Of a stretch of 64,000 nucleotides of DNA, positions 35,072-44,560 are shown in pieces. Every line of letters begins with the position of its first letter. The first letter of the stretch is position 1. The DNA comes from Chitinophaga filiformis (GTDB lineage Bacteria; Bacteroidota; Bacteroidia; Chitinophagales; Chitinophagaceae): contig NZ_JAKIRP010000003.1 in assembly GCF_021646545.1 (NCBI RefSeq), forward strand, positions 186,001-250,000, read 5' to 3'. The translations under genes and the position numbers were made by a program. A model generated the notes under the pieces. It had not been told where the DNA came from. It saw only the letters and a program-made list of their open reading frames with translations, and did no database searches.

Positions 35072-37198
35072 TTACTTAAAGCTCATACCCAGATTATACA
35101 TCGTGAATGCCCATACATCGGCGGCTTCCTCGATCATTTTAGATGTCGGTTTACCCGCTCCGTGGCCCGCCTGGGTTTCAATACGTATAAGCGTTGGGTT
35201 AGTACCGGCGTTGGCGGCCTGCAGGGCAGCTGCAAATTTAAATGAGTGCGCTGGTACTACACGGTCGTCATGATCAGCTGTTGTGATAAGGGTAGCCGGA
35301 TACTGCGTACCCGCTTTCAGGTTATGCAGCGGAGAATATTTGTACAGGTAAGGGAATTGATCTGCCTTCGCGCTTGTACCAAACTCGGTCACCCATGCCC
35401 AGCCAATCGTGAAGTTCTGGAAACGCAGCATGTCCATCACCCCTACTGCAGGCAATGCCACCTTGAACAGGTCAGGGCGCTGTGTCATACAGGCGCCTAC
35501 CAGCAAGCCTCCGTTGGAGCCACCACGGATAGCCAGTTTCGAAGGACTGGTATATTTAGATTTCACCAGAAATTCGGCAGCCGAGATGAAGTCGTCAAAT
35601 ACGTTCTGCTTTTTTTCCAGCATACCTGCCTTATGCCATGCTTCACCATATTCATTACCACCTCTCAGAGATACTACAGCGTAAATACCTCCCTGCTCCA
35701 TGAACAAGAGGTTTGAGACACTAAACGCGGGCGTCATGGGAATGTTGAAACCACCATAGCCGTACAACAGCACGGGATTCTGACCGTTCAGTTGAAGCCC
35801 TTTCTTATAAGAGAGGAAGACAGGCACTTTCGTTCCATCCTTGCTGGCAAAGAAAAGCTGTTTGGTCTCATAGTCTTCCTGGCGGAATTTCACTTCCGTT
35901 TTAGCGAAGAGATTTGACTTACCCGTAGCTATGTCATATTTATATATAGTTGCCGGGGCAACGAAAGACGTAAAGGAATAGAATAATTCCTTATCCTTAG
36001 CGGTCGCGGCAAAACCGCCGGTGGTACCGATACCTGGCAGACCGATCTGCCAGTCAAGTTTACCGTCATAGCTATATTGTGCGACCCTGGAAGAAGCGTC
36101 CTTCAGGTAGGTGGCGAACAATCTCCTGCCACCAGTGCTTACTTCCTTCAATACCTCTTTCTGCTCAGGGATGATCAGCTTGCGACTGGAAGGGTTCTTC
36201 GGATCTACAAGCTCTACCTTATAATTTGGCGCGCCCTCGTTGGTGAGCAACAGCAACTTGTCGCCATCATTGTCGATCACATTAGGCTCGAACTCGAAGC
36301 CTTTCACCAGCAATCTGAATTCTTTCTGGGTTGGGTCCTGCAGGTCCCAGTAAGACAACTGGTTGCCGGAGGTTCCTTCAGACTCGTGCAGAATGAGGAA
36401 GCGCTCATCTTCTGTAGCCTCTACGCCGAGGTTACGCAGCGGATGTTCTTTGTCCTGGTAGATCAGCTCATCCTGGTCCTGGGAGGTACCCAGGCGGTGA
36501 TAGTATACTTTATGGAATTCGTTCTTTTTAGATAATTTGTTCTCTTCTGTAGGTTTATCGTACCGGCTATAGTAGAAGCCGTCCTTCCTCCAGGAGATAT
36601 TGCTGAACTTGATCCAGTCAATCGAGTCTTTCAGCAGCTGCTTGCTTTCCACGTCCATTACAAAAGCCTGTTGCCAGTCAGAACCCGCCTTGGCGATCTG
36701 ATAGGCCACATATTTAGCATCTTTTGAAAATGAGAGGCTTCCAAGCGCTACAGTACCAGCTTCCGAGAACTTGTTGGGATCGATAAAGACCTCGGGAGTG
36801 CCTGTCAGCGATCGCTGGCGGTACAGCACGGCCTGGTTCTGCAGACCATCATTTTTGAAGAGGTAGTAATATTCTCCTCTTTTGAATGGTGTACCCATCT
36901 TGGGGTAGTTCCACAATTCTTCGAGCCTCTTTTTAACAGCTCCGCGAAAAGGGATCTTGTCGAGATAAGCGCTGGTAACGGCATTCTCTGCCTTCACCCA
37001 TGCCTTTGTTTCAGGACTGTTATCATCTTCCAGCCAGCGATACGGATCAGCAACGATGGTACCATGGTAGTTGTCGGTAACGTCTGTTTTATTAGTTTGC
37101 GGATAAATAATTCCCGTCTGTTGCGCAATGGCAGGTCCTGTTATCATAAATAAGTACAAAAAAGTAAAGATAGGGCGTCTGAGTTTACTTGCTTCCAT
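35072..37198 (-). CDS. Prolyl oligopeptidase (S9A), exported
   Basis: A 708-residue post-proline cleaving serine peptidase. It has a signal peptide (cut near AIAQQT, residue 25-27), an N-terminal helix, a beta-propeller (about 80-430) and the alpha/beta-hydrolase domain. DPYRWLED near 52 is diagnostic for S9A. The catalytic residues are Ser in RGGSNGGLLVGA, Asp in TADHDDRVVPAH and His in QAGHGAGKP. It probably digests short proline peptides in the periplasm. A terminator follows directly, so it is monocistronic. Confidence 0.95.
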   Translation of the reverse strand: MEASKLRRPIFTFLYLFMITGPAIAQQTGIIYPQTNKTDVTDNYHGTIVADPYRWLEDDNSPETKAWVKAENAVTSAYLDKIPFRGAVKKRLEELWNYPKMGTPFKRGEYYYLFKNDGLQNQAVLYRQRSLTGTPEVFIDPNKFSEAGTVALGSLSFSKDAKYVAYQIAKAGSDWQQAFVMDVESKQLLKDSIDWIKFSNISWRKDGFYYSRYDKPTEENKLSKKNEFHKVYYHRLGTSQDQDELIYQDKEHPLRNLGVEATEDERFLILHESEGTSGNQLSYWDLQDPTQKEFRLLVKGFEFEPNVIDNDGDKLLLLTNEGAPNYKVELVDPKNPSSRKLIIPEQKEVLKEVSTGGRRLFATYLKDASSRVAQYSYDGKLDWQIGLPGIGTTGGFAATAKDKELFYSFTSFVAPATIYKYDIATGKSNLFAKTEVKFRQEDYETKQLFFASKDGTKVPVFLSYKKGLQLNGQNPVLLYGYGGFNIPMTPAFSVSNLLFMEQGGIYAVVSLRGGNEYGEAWHKAGMLEKKQNVFDDFISAAEFLVKSKYTSPSKLAIRGGSNGGLLVGACMTQRPDLFKVALPAVGVMDMLRFQNFTIGWAWVTEFGTSAKADQFPYLYKYSPLHNLKAGTQYPATLITTADHDDRVVPAHSFKFAAALQAANAGTNPTLIRIETQAGHGAGKPTSKMIEEAADVWAFTMYNLGMSFK

Positions 37199-37530
37199 TT
37201 GAATTGTTTGGGTTTACATTTAAATTATATCTATGTATATTTTTTAAAAAAATTATCTGGTTGATTAATTAAAAATGAAAATTTCGTGTAATTCATCAGA
37301 ATACTATTAGAAAGAATACGCAAAATGTTATTTTTGTGCGCCACTTAGATATTTTCCTGGCAATTTATGCATAAGCAGCGTGATTTTCAGGAAAAAAGAT
37401 AAAAGCAGGGGGTTGGAAAACAGGGGATGCAATATCACACGTTAGGGGTATTTAGAGGTATAGGAAGCTAAAAAGACACCGGATTCCCTGAATCCAACAT
37501 AAAAACGTAGAGAGGGAAATAAACATAACT
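37199..37530. other. Divergent regulatory region between prolyl oligopeptidase and pfkA
   Basis: 332 AT-rich bases. The best signal is TATTTTTG at 37329-37336 on the plus strand, which would give pfkA a leader of about 190 bases. No riboswitch fold was recognised. Confidence 0.5.
37329..37336 (+). promoter_or_regulatory. -7 box TATTTTTG upstream of pfkA-pyk
   Basis: Matches TAnnTTTG. The predicted start near 37343 leaves an unusually long 5' leader before the ATG at 37531. Confidence 0.5.
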
Positions 37531-38511
37531 ATGAAAAAAGTTTCTAACATCGCAGTCCTTACATCAGGTGGAGACGCGCCGGGCATGAATGCCGCCGTTC
37601 GTGCAGTTGTAAGGACCGGAATTTACCATCAGTTAAATGTGTATGGTGTTATGTATGGCTACAGGGGAATGCTGAAGAATGAAATATTTCCCTTGGAGTC
37701 CAAATCTGTGGCCAATATCATTCAGCGCGGAGGTACCATTCTAAAGACCGCACGTTGCAAAGAGTTTTACGAAGCAGAAGGCAGACAGAAAGCCTACGAA
37801 AATCTCAAGAAACACAATATTGATGGTATCGTAGTTATTGGGGGAGACGGTTCATTCAACGGAGCTTATAAGATGAGCCAGGAATTCGACATTCCATGTA
37901 TCGGTTTACCCGGCACTATCGATAAGGATATTGCGGGTACTGATTTTACCATTGGTTTTGATACGGCAGTGAACACAGCTGTGGATGCTATTGACAAGAT
38001 CCGCGATACAGCTGATGCGCACGACCGTTTATTTGTTATAGAAGTAATGGGACGTGATGCAGGTTATATTGCCCTGCACAGTGGTATTTCCACTGGTGCT
38101 GAGCACATCATGACCCCGGAACACCTGATCGATGTACAGGATATCATTGAAGACCTGCAGACCAACGAGCGCCGCAGGAAGCTGGTGAATATCATTGTGG
38201 TTGCTGAAGGTTCCATCGCCGGCGGCGCTGAAGAAGTAGCCCGCCAGGTAAAAGCCAGCTGTCCGCAGCTGGATACACGTGTATGTATCCTCGGGCACAT
38301 ACAGCGTGGTGGCTCTCCCTCCTGTCAGGACCGCATCCTGGCCAGCCGTATGGGTTATGCAGCAGTAGAAGCACTGTTGAACGGTACTTCTAATGTTATG
38401 GTAGGCATTGTAAACAACAAAATCCAATATACCCCTCTGGAACAGGCTATCAAAGCCAAAGAGCACCTCGATCCGGAATGGTTAAAGATGGTTAAAATAC
38501 TTGCGAGTTAA
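37531..38511 (+). CDS. pfkA: ATP-dependent 6-phosphofructokinase
   Basis: A 326-residue glycolytic enzyme that phosphorylates fructose 6-phosphate. TSGGDAPGMNAA at 11-22 and VIGGDGSFNGA near 102-112 bind ATP. Gly in the GGDGS loop and Gly in LPGTIDKDIAGTD near 125-137 are the residues that favour ATP over pyrophosphate. The catalytic Asp is in TIDKD; Lys stands where many family members have Asn (TIDND), a mild variation. EVMGRDAGYIA near 172-182 and GHIQRGGSPS near 252-261 are conserved. It is 11 bases upstream of pyruvate kinase, forming a two-gene glycolytic operon. Confidence 0.96.
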   Translation: MKKVSNIAVLTSGGDAPGMNAAVRAVVRTGIYHQLNVYGVMYGYRGMLKNEIFPLESKSVANIIQRGGTILKTARCKEFYEAEGRQKAYENLKKHNIDGIVVIGGDGSFNGAYKMSQEFDIPCIGLPGTIDKDIAGTDFTIGFDTAVNTAVDAIDKIRDTADAHDRLFVIEVMGRDAGYIALHSGISTGAEHIMTPEHLIDVQDIIEDLQTNERRRKLVNIIVVAEGSIAGGAEEVARQVKASCPQLDTRVCILGHIQRGGSPSCQDRILASRMGYAAVEALLNGTSNVMVGIVNNKIQYTPLEQAIKAKEHLDPEWLKMVKILAS

Positions 38512-38522
38512 AAAATAGAGCT

Positions 38523-40013
38523 ATGAGTACAAAAGATTTATCAAAATACGTACACAAACAGATGGATCATGAAGCTTCACGTGCACATTCCCAGCACAAA
38601 ACCAAAATCGTAGCAACTGTCGGCCCGGCCTGCGATACCTATGAAGGCTTACTGGCATTAGTAAGAGCCGGCGTTAACGTGTTCCGTCTGAACTTTTCAC
38701 ATGGCTCTCACGAGGATAAACTGCGTATTATCCAATATATCCGTCAGATCAACAAAACCGAGCCTTACAATGTAGCCATCCTGGCTGACCTGCAAGGCCC
38801 TAAACTGCGCGTTGGTGAGATCGAGAACAATGCATTACCACTGGTAGCTGGTCAGATCCTGACCTTCGTGAATGAGAAAGTGGTGGGTAACGCTGTAAAG
38901 ATCTATGTTTCCTACGCAGACCTGCATAAAGACGTTAAACCAGGCCAGAAAATCCTCCTGGATGACGGTAAAATTGAAACAGTAGTAAGAGAGATCACTG
39001 CCGATGGCGAGATCAAAGCTGAAGTGACCCTGCCAGGTGTACTGTCTTCCAAGAAAGGCTTCAACCTGCCAGACACTAAAGTTTCCCTGCCAGCACTGAC
39101 CGAAAAAGATATCGTGGACCTGGAATTCATCATCGATCAGGAATGTGACTGGGTTGCCCTGTCCTTCGTTAGACACGTAGATGACCTCCAGCTGATCCGC
39201 AAACGCCTGAAAGAGCGCAATTCCAAAATGAAGGTGATCTCCAAGATCGAGAAACCTGAAGCAATTGCGAACCTGAAGGAAATCATCTGGGAAAGCGATG
39301 GCGTAATGATTGCCCGTGGTGACCTGGGTGTGGAACTGCCGGTTGAGCAGATCCCAATGATCCAGAAAGATATCATCCGTAAATGTATCCACCGTGCCAA
39401 GCCTGTAATCGTGGCTACGCAGATGATGGAAAGCATGATAGACCGCACCCGTCCTAACCGTAGTGAGATCACTGACGTAGCGAACGCGGTACTGGAAGGC
39501 GCTGACGCGGTAATGCTGAGTGGTGAGACCGCAACAGGTCAGTTCCCTGAGCTGGTGATCCAGACCATGAGAAAGATCATTGGTGAAGTAGAGAAAGAAG
39601 ACATCATCTACAACCGTAACCTGATCCCTCACCGTCACTCTCCTACCTTCCTGAGCGATGCACTGTGTTACAATGCCTGTAAGATGGCAGAAGACCTGGA
39701 TGCAGATGCGCTGATCGGTATGACCCAGAGCGGTTACACCGGCTTCATGCTGAGCAGCTACCGTCCACGCTCTCCACTGTTTATCTTCACTAAGGAGAAA
39801 ACACTGGTTAATCAGCTGAGCCTGAGCTGGGGTGTACGCGCCTTCTTCTATGATGGTGAAGAAAGCCTGGACGAGATCATCTCCGACCAGATCAACATCC
39901 TGAAAGAAAGAGGTTTCGTGAAACCAGCGGATGTTGTAGTAAACACCGGCAGCACACCAGTAGCAGAACACCTGCCTACCAACACGATCAAGATCTCTAC
40001 CGTTGTTGAATAA
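38523..40013 (+). CDS. pyk: Pyruvate kinase
   Basis: A 496-residue enzyme making pyruvate and ATP from phosphoenolpyruvate. KTKIVATVGPACD near 21-33, FRLNFSHGSHEDK near 55-67 (active-site Arg, Asn), ISKIEKPEAIANL near 239-251, MIARGDLGVELP near 262-273 (Mg2+ ligands) and ATQMMESMIDRTRPNRSE near 299-316 are all present. The C-terminal regulatory domain is complete. It is co-transcribed with pfkA, placing two control points of glycolysis under one promoter. Confidence 0.96.
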   Translation: MSTKDLSKYVHKQMDHEASRAHSQHKTKIVATVGPACDTYEGLLALVRAGVNVFRLNFSHGSHEDKLRIIQYIRQINKTEPYNVAILADLQGPKLRVGEIENNALPLVAGQILTFVNEKVVGNAVKIYVSYADLHKDVKPGQKILLDDGKIETVVREITADGEIKAEVTLPGVLSSKKGFNLPDTKVSLPALTEKDIVDLEFIIDQECDWVALSFVRHVDDLQLIRKRLKERNSKMKVISKIEKPEAIANLKEIIWESDGVMIARGDLGVELPVEQIPMIQKDIIRKCIHRAKPVIVATQMMESMIDRTRPNRSEITDVANAVLEGADAVMLSGETATGQFPELVIQTMRKIIGEVEKEDIIYNRNLIPHRHSPTFLSDALCYNACKMAEDLDADALIGMTQSGYTGFMLSSYRPRSPLFIFTKEKTLVNQLSLSWGVRAFFYDGEESLDEIISDQINILKERGFVKPADVVVNTGSTPVAEHLPTNTIKISTVVE

Positions 40014-40035
40014 GCATGAACGGAACAACATTATA

Positions 40036-40082
40036 GTATAAATAAAAAGGTCTCGTTTAATACGAGACCTTTTTATTTATAC
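40036..40082. terminator. Bidirectional terminator between pyk and the TonB receptor
   Basis: A 21-bp perfect stem (40036-40056 with 40062-40082) around TTAAT, with A and T runs at both ends. It serves both convergent genes. Confidence 0.93.
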
Positions 40083-40094
40083 TTACATCATCCA

Positions 40095-42941
40095 TTATAG
40101 TGTCAGCACAAAACGTGTAAAGAGACGGATACCATTAAAGCCCATCTGCACAGCATCCCATGCGCCACCACTCTCACTGTCGTAAGCCGATAACCTTGCT
40201 CCATCCGCAACTCCCAGTGAAGGGTGTACATTGAAGATGTTATCAGCACCGATAAACCAGTTCAGCTGTTTGGTGAATTTATAATTTACAGCCAGGTCTG
40301 TTACAGCCTTGCCTTTATATTTAAATAGCTCAGGCACCAGTTTGTTAGGATCGTTATCCAGGCCTACTACCGGATTAATACCTGTACCGGCCAGGTCTCC
40401 GCTCCAGCCATAACCATACAGTTCCACTTTACCGAAATAGGTGACGTGCGCACTTACGCCAAATTTATTGATACCATAGTCCAGGTTCAGGCCAATCTTC
40501 ATCGGAGGTGCAGAAGCCAATACAAAGCGCTCCTCACGGTCGCTGAAGAAAGATTTTCTATGCAGATAGCTGTCGTTAAGTCTTTCCGGTACATTGATCT
40601 TGTCGATCTCCATGTGCTGGAAGTTAGCTGCCAGCAATGCCCTGAAGCGCTGGTTCGCCCAACGTTTGTTATAGTCGATCACCACATCGATACCAGTGTT
40701 GGTGGTATTTACCGCATTGGCGAAGAACTGCGCATTGTCTATATGCAGTTCGTTCAAAGTATTGTACAGTTCCTGAGACAGCGTAGTATCGCTGGCGCTG
40801 AACTGACCTGATAATACGATCCTGTCTTTTACTTTCACAAGATAACCGTCCACAGTTACCGACAGTGCGCTAACCGGTTTCCAGGTGAAGCCCAGGCTTG
40901 CGTTCACTGATTTTTCCTGTTTCAGGTCAGGGATGCCGGCAGCCCTGGTAATACTGTTGGTATTAGGAGCGATCTTCACCTCAGTGATCGTGCCTCCCTG
41001 TACGTTAGTATACTGGGAGCTGAAATTGATCTGCTGCAACGAAGGAGCGCGGAAACCAGTGCTCACAGAACCGCGGATGTTAAAGTTGGGCGTTACTTTG
41101 TAACGTGTTGCAAACTTATAATTGCTGGTGAACCCAAAATCGCTATAGTTCTCTGCACGTACAGCAGCCCCGATCAACCATTTCTTTGTTACATCCAGCT
41201 CTGCATCCACAAAACCGGCAACATTGGAACGGTTGGCATCCACTTCATCGGAAGGACGGTACCCCGGGAAACCTTGTGCACCGGTGGCTTTGAAGAAGGT
41301 AGGATCATAGTTTCTGTAAGACGCCTCTTCTCCCGCATAGATCTTGTAGTTCTCATACCTGTATTCCGCACCGAACGCCAGGTGCAGGCCTGCGGCTACG
41401 TTAGGCAGGTCCTTACCCAGGGTCAGATTGGCTGTATTCTGCAGGAAGGAGAATCCTCCATCGTCAAAATGGGTAGGCGTGTTAGCGCCCATAGAGGCGT
41501 TGAAGGTTTTATCGCCATAGAAATGAAAATCGTTACGCCCCAGCACATTGCTCAGGTCCCAGGTCCAGCCATTACCGAATTCGCCTTTGATACCGGCTGC
41601 CGCAGACCAGTCGTTGATCTTGTTCTGAATGTGTGGATCAAATACGGTATCGTTAGGTAAACCTCCGGGAGATGTAACCGGATACATGATATCCGGATAG
41701 AAGATCAGATTTCCGTTCGCATCTGTAGGGAAACGATCGGAATGCGCACTGGAATTAGGGTTATTCCCGTTAAAATGCCTGGTATAGGCATATGTGTCGG
41801 AAAATTTATGGTTATATCCGCCGAAGGCATAAAAAGTAGTACGTCCGTCAGCGAAAGGCAGCTCGAGGTTCAGCATACCGCCACCTGTAGTTTTGGAGGC
41901 ATCCCCGTAAGACCTTCTTACTACGTTGATAGGCAAAGCATCTTCGTGGGCCAGATTGGTATCCAGCACCTGGCGGAAGGTCTTGCCCTGTTTCAGGAAA
42001 TTGCCTGAGAAGTTCAGGAAGCCGCCGTTCTTGCCCAAAGGCACGCCATAGCTTAATCCCACGGAAACTGCATTACCATCAATTGCTCCGTTATTTTTGT
42101 ATTGATTTAATTCCTTACCGAAATAGGTGTTGTATTTATGGTCATAGTAACCGGCATAACCGGCATTTACATAGAGGTGATTCACCTCTTTCTTAAGAAT
42201 GATATTGATCACACCAGCGATAGCATCTGAACCATACTGGGCGGAAGCACCGTCACGAAGTATCTCCACCCGGTCGATCGCCGCTTCCGGAATGGCGTTC
42301 AGGTCTGTACCGGAATTACCACGGCCACGGGTACCGTATACGGCAACGAAAGCTGTCTGGTGACGGCGTTTGCCATTCACAAGTACGAGGGTCTGATCTG
42401 GTCCCAGGCCACGGAGGGTGGCGAGGTCTACCTGGTCAGCACCATCACTGCCGCTTTGCTTGTTGTAGTTAAAGGAAGGTGCAGACACGTTGAGCAGGGC
42501 TGTCAGGTCCATCTTGGCAGTAGGATAAGCCGCCTGGCTCAGGGAAATGACATCAACCGGAACGGGTGTTTCGATCTTTGCCCGTCCGCCTGACCGGGTA
42601 CCCACCAACACCACCTGACTAAGTTCCGACACCGTGGAAACCAGCTGGATATCCACCGTTGTACGGCCGTTTATAGGCACAGATAAGGGTCTGAAACCAA
42701 TCGCACTGAGCTCCAGCACGTCATCTGACTTTGCTTCAATAGAAAAGGTACCATCCTTCGCGGTCAGCGTACCAGAACTGGCTTCTTTCACCCTCACAGT
42801 GATTCCTTCGAGCGGCACTCCTGTGGTGGCATCTGTGACTTTACCGGTTATTCTTTGTTTCTGAGCATATGCGGCTGCTACTGATACATAGAGGCATAGT
42901 AATAACACTACGATACGAATTAGACTCCTGGTTGACATCAT
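40095..42941 (-). CDS. TonB-dependent receptor with carboxypeptidase-like N-terminal domain
   Basis: A 948-residue outer-membrane transporter. After the signal peptide (cut near AAYAQKQ, residue 26-28) there is a carboxypeptidase-D-like beta-sandwich (GKVTDATTGVPLEGITVRVK near 33-52), then the plug (near 115-240, including LATLRGLGPDQTLVLVNGKR and VEILRDGASAQYGSDAIAGV), and the 22-strand barrel. The C-terminus ends in RFVLTL. No SusD partner gene is adjacent, so it is more like a siderophore or general TonB receptor than a SusC. Substrate unknown. Confidence 0.92.
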   Translation of the reverse strand: MMSTRSLIRIVVLLLCLYVSVAAAYAQKQRITGKVTDATTGVPLEGITVRVKEASSGTLTAKDGTFSIEAKSDDVLELSAIGFRPLSVPINGRTTVDIQLVSTVSELSQVVLVGTRSGGRAKIETPVPVDVISLSQAAYPTAKMDLTALLNVSAPSFNYNKQSGSDGADQVDLATLRGLGPDQTLVLVNGKRRHQTAFVAVYGTRGRGNSGTDLNAIPEAAIDRVEILRDGASAQYGSDAIAGVINIILKKEVNHLYVNAGYAGYYDHKYNTYFGKELNQYKNNGAIDGNAVSVGLSYGVPLGKNGGFLNFSGNFLKQGKTFRQVLDTNLAHEDALPINVVRRSYGDASKTTGGGMLNLELPFADGRTTFYAFGGYNHKFSDTYAYTRHFNGNNPNSSAHSDRFPTDANGNLIFYPDIMYPVTSPGGLPNDTVFDPHIQNKINDWSAAAGIKGEFGNGWTWDLSNVLGRNDFHFYGDKTFNASMGANTPTHFDDGGFSFLQNTANLTLGKDLPNVAAGLHLAFGAEYRYENYKIYAGEEASYRNYDPTFFKATGAQGFPGYRPSDEVDANRSNVAGFVDAELDVTKKWLIGAAVRAENYSDFGFTSNYKFATRYKVTPNFNIRGSVSTGFRAPSLQQINFSSQYTNVQGGTITEVKIAPNTNSITRAAGIPDLKQEKSVNASLGFTWKPVSALSVTVDGYLVKVKDRIVLSGQFSASDTTLSQELYNTLNELHIDNAQFFANAVNTTNTGIDVVIDYNKRWANQRFRALLAANFQHMEIDKINVPERLNDSYLHRKSFFSDREERFVLASAPPMKIGLNLDYGINKFGVSAHVTYFGKVELYGYGWSGDLAGTGINPVVGLDNDPNKLVPELFKYKGKAVTDLAVNYKFTKQLNWFIGADNIFNVHPSLGVADGARLSAYDSESGGAWDAVQMGFNGIRLFTRFVLTL

Positions 42942-43408
42942 TATTTGTTTGGTTTGGGTTATTGTTAAATATAACCTATTTCAGGCATATAGATAAAATC
43001 ACCTTGTTATACTCAAGTATTCATTACTGAGAGTTATAACATTTATATCTCATCTATTAACATATTGCCTATGAGTATTAACGCTTATCTCCCGAAACTT
43101 GTTTAACACAAACCCCGGGTACGATGATCGTTTTGAAACAAAATAACTGGTAAATGGATCAGCTATCATTAACGAGCTATTAACTTTTAACAATAAACAA
43201 AAGAATAATTTTATGATCAGATAGCCATTAGAACTATCATGTGAATGCTAGTTTTTGTCACTGTGAAAATTACTAAACCTAAATAACGATATCCCTGTCT
43301 TGTTATCCTAAGGTTACCGCCGCCTTTTCATCGCAAGATGGTTGTTAGCACTACAACTGATACCACGTTGTGCAGATCCCGACGACGTTCATACCTGTGT
43401 CATGCGGG
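42942..43408. other. Divergent intergenic region
   Basis: About 467 AT-rich bases between the TonB receptor start and the AraC gene. It should hold both promoters; TATATTTA near 42970 on the minus strand is the closest -7 match. No repeats or RNA genes recognised. Confidence 0.45.
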
Positions 43409-44458
43409 ATGAATGCCTCTATATTATTTTATCATCCAAAAACCAATCTTGACATGTTTCTGCTTTCGGCGTCTTTTGAATTTTTTAAAGGTATATTCTC
43501 TGTTACAGATGTTCCCCGGAGATTTTCCGGCGCTGTTATCGAACACTCGACCATGGTCCTTCATGGCTTTGCTCAGAAAACTGTTTTCCAGCAGAAAATG
43601 GAGGCGGGCTTGTTTGAAGTATTCGAACACCAGGTAATATGTAAAGCGCGCGAATTAGATGTATTACCTACCCCGTCGAAACCCTCGTTTCATCTGCACA
43701 TTTCCCTTGACAAAACCAATGTGGATGCATTTGTGAACGGTACAGACAACGTGGAGCTGAAAAAGGAGGAACTGAACCTCTTTTACCTGGAAGCGGTTAA
43801 TGTTGCCATTATTCCGAAAGGCAAGCATTGCTTTTTCCACATTAGCTTCAACAATGACACATTGTTCTATGTGTTAAAACAATCGCGATTCAGGAAGCTG
43901 CATGCCGATATCAGGCAGAAGGTAGAGGAGGCACAGAAGAACAAAGGCGGCATGATCAACGCTCCCCGCCAGGTAGTGCTGGACGCATATTTCATGATGC
44001 TCATACAGGACATCCGGAGTTGCTGTTTTAACGAGCTGGCTACTATCTTTTACCGCGAGAAAAAGTCGATGCTGATGCTCGAACATTTTATGCGGCAGCT
44101 GCTGCCTCAAAAGAAGAACAGGATTGAAGTGACGGCTGATGATGTTATTTTGCTGGACAGTGTAAAAAAATATATCAAACTATATGTAGACAGACCGCTT
44201 ACTTTGCAATTCCTTGCTCAGCGATTTAACATCAGCGCTGACCTTCTTGCGAAAAGCTTCCTCCAGCTGAATGGTATTTCCGTCAATCATTTCATACATC
44301 TTTACCGTATGGAAAGCGCAGCCGGCTTTCTGGCCATTCAGGACATACCGCTGAACGATATTCCGCCGCTGGTCGGTTACAAAAGCTTTAAATCCTTTGC
44401 TGCCGCTTTCACAAAGTACTTCAATTGCAGTCCCTTTCTGTTCCGTTATCCATTATAA
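43409..44458 (+). CDS. AraC family transcriptional regulator
   Basis: About 349 residues from the ATG at 43409 (a GTG at 43370 would add 13). The C-terminal ~100 residues form the AraC DNA-binding domain: LLDSVKKYIKLYVDRPLTLQ then FNISADLLAKSFLQLNGISV as the first HTH, and AGFLAIQDIPLNDIPPLVGY with FAAAFTKYFNCSPFLFRYP as the second. The N-terminal domain is not recognised. It is divergent from the TonB receptor gene and may control it. Confidence 0.82.
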   Translation: MNASILFYHPKTNLDMFLLSASFEFFKGIFSVTDVPRRFSGAVIEHSTMVLHGFAQKTVFQQKMEAGLFEVFEHQVICKARELDVLPTPSKPSFHLHISLDKTNVDAFVNGTDNVELKKEELNLFYLEAVNVAIIPKGKHCFFHISFNNDTLFYVLKQSRFRKLHADIRQKVEEAQKNKGGMINAPRQVVLDAYFMMLIQDIRSCCFNELATIFYREKKSMLMLEHFMRQLLPQKKNRIEVTADDVILLDSVKKYIKLYVDRPLTLQFLAQRFNISADLLAKSFLQLNGISVNHFIHLYRMESAAGFLAIQDIPLNDIPPLVGYKSFKSFAAAFTKYFNCSPFLFRYPL

Positions 44459-44504
44459 TTTCCACACATCATCCATTCGGCCGGAGATACTTTATAAACG
44501 TTAC

Positions 44505-44552
44505 ATTTACACTGTTGCAGACGGCATGTATGTTGTCTGCAATAGTGTAAAT
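44505..44552. terminator. 18-bp hairpin between AraC and aldehyde dehydrogenase genes
   Basis: 44505-44522 (core ACACTGTTGCAGAC) pairs with 44535-44552 (GTCTGCAATAGTGT) with a single G-T mismatch and a 12-base loop. It ends only eight bases before the ATG at 44561, so it may act as a terminator for araC or fold over the start region of the next gene. Confidence 0.6.
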
Positions 44553-44560
44553 TGTTTTAT

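Noticed and set aside
38835..40031. 398-residue frame antisense to pyruvate kinase
   Set aside because: A shadow of a highly biased gene; pyk is unambiguous on the plus strand.
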